Shown here: positions 5,942-7,558 of the stretch, in pieces
Position numbering within the stretch: position 1 is the stretch's first letter
Layout: each line of letters opens with the position of its first letter
DNA from: Actinomycetota bacterium
Lineage (GTDB): Bacteria; Actinomycetota; Acidimicrobiia; Acidimicrobiales; Microtrichaceae
Assembly: GCA_005777415.1 (NCBI GenBank)
Contig: SXMI01000038.1
Location: 1-7,558, forward strand
Direction: 5' to 3'
DNA: 7,558 nucleotides
Translations under genes and position numbers: made by a program
Notes under the pieces: model-generated
The model's database searches: none
What the model was told of the DNA's origin: nothing
Seen by the model: only the letters and a program-made list of their open reading frames with translations

Positions 5942-6616
5942 TCAGCCTGTCAGATCGCCCGCCGCGGCGCGGTCGGCCACGACGAGCGAGGCGTCCGCGT
6001 GCACCCGGCCGGCCGGGATGCGACGGTCGCCGTCGAGCAGCGCCGCGAGCGGCGCCCGCTTCTCGGCGCCCTCCACGAGCCACAGCAGTTGTCGGGCCCG
6101 GGCCAGCGCCGGGTAGGTCAGGGTCATCCGACGACGCCCCTGGTACTCCGAGCCGGTGAGCGCCACGAGTCGGTCGGCGACCTCCAGCACGGGGTCGTCG
6201 GGGACGAGCGAGGCCGTGTGGCCGTCCGGCCCCAGCCCGAGGTGCACCAGGTCGAAGAACTCGGGCAACGACGCCGCGTAGTCGCGACAGGCGGCCTCCG
6301 GGTCAGGGGCCTCCACCGGCATGGGGCGGACATCGGCCGGGACGTCGCCGAGGGCCGCCCGGAGGTGGGCCAGGTTGCGGTCGGGGTCGTCGACCGGGGC
6401 GCAGCGCTCGTCCACCTGGAACACCACGGTCCGCTCCCAGGGAACGTCCATCCGGCGGAGGCGGTCGAAGGCCTCCCAGGGCGACCGGCCCCCGCTCACG
6501 GCCATCGTGAAGCTCCCGCCCGCCGCCACCGCCGCCGCAGCGCGGTCGGCGATCACGCGGGCTGCGGCGTCGGCGACGGCGTCGCCGTCGGCGAGGACCT
6601 CCAGATGGTGCTGCAC
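5942..6616 (-). CDS. pgl: 6-phosphogluconolactonase
   Basis: This 224-residue cytoplasmic enzyme of the DevB/NagB-like fold hydrolyses 6-phosphogluconolactone to 6-phosphogluconate, the second step of the oxidative pentose phosphate pathway. Family motifs are SGGRSP (41-46), the DER motif (69-71), DPDRNL (77-82) and the hallmark GLGPDGHTASL (127-137). RRRMTLTYPAL (161-171) and VEGAEKRAPL (181-190) match the conserved C-terminal segments. The start is a GTG at 6616, four bases after the gnd stop. There is no clear Shine-Dalgarno sequence, so translation is probably coupled to gnd. The position between gnd and rpiA fits the pathway. The related glucosamine-6-phosphate deaminases have a different signature, so this call is firm. 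Confidence 0.95.
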   Translation of the reverse strand: MQHHLEVLADGDAVADAAARVIADRAAAAVAAGGSFTMAVSGGRSPWEAFDRLRRMDVPWERTVVFQVDERCAPVDDPDRNLAHLRAALGDVPADVRPMPVEAPDPEAACRDYAASLPEFFDLVHLGLGPDGHTASLVPDDPVLEVADRLVALTGSEYQGRRRMTLTYPALARARQLLWLVEGAEKRAPLAALLDGDRRIPAGRVHADASLVVADRAAAGDLTG

Positions 6617-6620
6617 CGGC

Positions 6621-7558
6621 TCAGGCGTGCTGCTCGGCGTGGCCGCCGAACTCGCTGCGCATGGCCGACAGGACCCGGTTGCGGAACAGGCCCAGGTCCC
6701 GGGACTCGAACCGCTCGTTGAGTGCCGTGGCGATGACCGACGCCGGCACGCCCTCGTCGATCGCGGCGAGCACCGTCCAGCGGCCCTCGCCCGAGTCGGA
6801 CACCCGGCCCTGGAAGTTCTCCAGGTCCGGCGACTTCGCCAACGCCGCGGCGGTCAGGTCGACCAGCCAGGAGCCGATCACCGATCCCCGGCGCCACACC
6901 TCGGCGACCTCGGCCACGTCGATGTCGAACTGGTAGTACTGCGGATCCCGCAGCGGGGTGTTCTCGGCGTCCACCTGGTGGTCCCGGGTGCCGATGTCGG
7001 CGTTGGCGATGATGTCGAGTCCCTCGGCGATCGCCGCCATCATCCCGTACTCGATCCCGTTGTGGACCATCTTCACGAAGTGGCCGGCGCCGCTCGGTCC
7101 GCAGTGCAGGTAGCCCTCCTGCGCCGTGCCGTCGGGCCGGTCACGGCCGGGGGTCGCCTCGGCGGTTCCCTCGCCGGGCGCGATCGTCCGCCAGATCGGG
7201 CCCAACCGGTCGACGGGTGCGTCCTCGCCGCCGATCATGAGGCAGTACCCGCGCTCGAGGCCCCTGACCCCGCCGCTGGTCCCGCAGTCGACGTAGTGGA
7301 TGCCCGACGGTCGCAGGGCGGCCGCCCGGTCCACGTCGTCCCGGTAGTACGAGTTGCCGCCGTCGATGATGGTGTCGTCGGCATCGAGCAACGCGGCGAG
7401 CTCGTCGACGGTCGACTGCACGTAGCCCGCGGGGACCATGATCCACGCGGCCCGGGGCGGCGTCAGCGCCGCGACGAACTCCTCCAGCGTGGCGGCGCCG
7501 GTGGCGCCCTCGGCGACGAGCGCGGCCACGGCGTCGGGGTCGACGTCGTAGACGACGC
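6621..7558 (-). CDS. gnd: 6-phosphogluconate dehydrogenase (decarboxylating), short type, 5' end missing
   Basis: The frame is open to the right edge, and 311 residues are visible. The fragment begins at the end of the second strand of the Rossmann fold (VVYDVDPDAV), so about 25-30 N-terminal residues including the GxGxxG loop lie outside. It oxidatively decarboxylates 6-phosphogluconate to ribulose 5-phosphate in the cytoplasm. Motifs in fragment numbering are IDGGNSYY (about 64-71), GTSGG (92-96) and KMVHNGIEYGMM (about 162-173) with the catalytic Lys-His-Asn region. The full length would be near 340 residues, matching the short GndA/YqeC-like class rather than the 470-residue E. coli type. 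Asp in YDVD at the cofactor-selecting position, instead of the Asn-Arg-Ser/Thr of NADP enzymes, suggests NAD+ use (inference). It is the upstream member of the pgl-rpiA operon seen here. Confidence 0.95.
   Translation of the reverse strand, partial: VVYDVDPDAVAALVAEGATGAATLEEFVAALTPPRAAWIMVPAGYVQSTVDELAALLDADDTIIDGGNSYYRDDVDRAAALRPSGIHYVDCGTSGGVRGLERGYCLMIGGEDAPVDRLGPIWRTIAPGEGTAEATPGRDRPDGTAQEGYLHCGPSGAGHFVKMVHNGIEYGMMAAIAEGLDIIANADIGTRDHQVDAENTPLRDPQYYQFDIDVAEVAEVWRRGSVIGSWLVDLTAAALAKSPDLENFQGRVSDSGEGRWTVLAAIDEGVPASVIATALNERFESRDLGLFRNRVLSAMRSEFGGHAEQHA

Noticed and set aside
5221..6721. Plus-strand open frames opposite rpiA and pgl
   Set aside because: The minus-strand frames carry complete enzyme signatures; the plus-strand frames show none.

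Overview
This is a GC-rich window (roughly 70% G+C by eye) with strongly G/C-ending codons and frequent GTG starts. Several genes look actinobacterial: a mycoredoxin-like protein, an LppM-type lipoprotein with a DUF2510 tail, and a short-type 6-phosphogluconate dehydrogenase. A high-GC actinobacterium is the best guess, possibly of the Acidimicrobiia; that class-level placement is inference from gene content only. Every gene assignment comes from motifs and remembered family patterns, since no database search was possible.

Left part. A crotonase-superfamily gene (1-538, minus strand, cut by the window edge) is divergent from a rightward three-gene group. The two are separated by a 185-bp intergenic region that carries three perfect 12-bp tandem repeats. 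The rightward group (724-4017) is tightly packed. First comes a membrane-anchored multidomain redox protein that joins a YceI domain, a mono-haem cytochrome c segment and a copper type II (PHM/DBH-like) monooxygenase. One base later comes a RhlG-like short-chain dehydrogenase, and then, with a 4-base GTGA overlap, a mycoredoxin/glutaredoxin-like protein. All four expected types of copper-ligand motif and the haem motif are intact. This group is the most unusual thing in the window and may be an undescribed extracytoplasmic oxidation system.

Right part. A leftward operon runs in from beyond the right edge: 6-phosphogluconate dehydrogenase (gnd, 5' end missing), 6-phosphogluconolactonase (pgl), ribose-5-phosphate isomerase A (rpiA), and then an LppM-like lipoprotein with a transmembrane helix and a DUF2510 tail. 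The first three carry out most of the oxidative pentose phosphate pathway, from 6-phosphogluconolactone to ribose 5-phosphate. The lipoprotein gene follows rpiA after a 73-base leader that holds a hairpin, a perfect 16-bp palindrome and a strong Shine-Dalgarno sequence. The two gene groups converge at about 4018-4034.

No tRNA, rRNA, CRISPR array, insertion sequence or origin was seen. No stretch longer than 300 bases lacks a gene.
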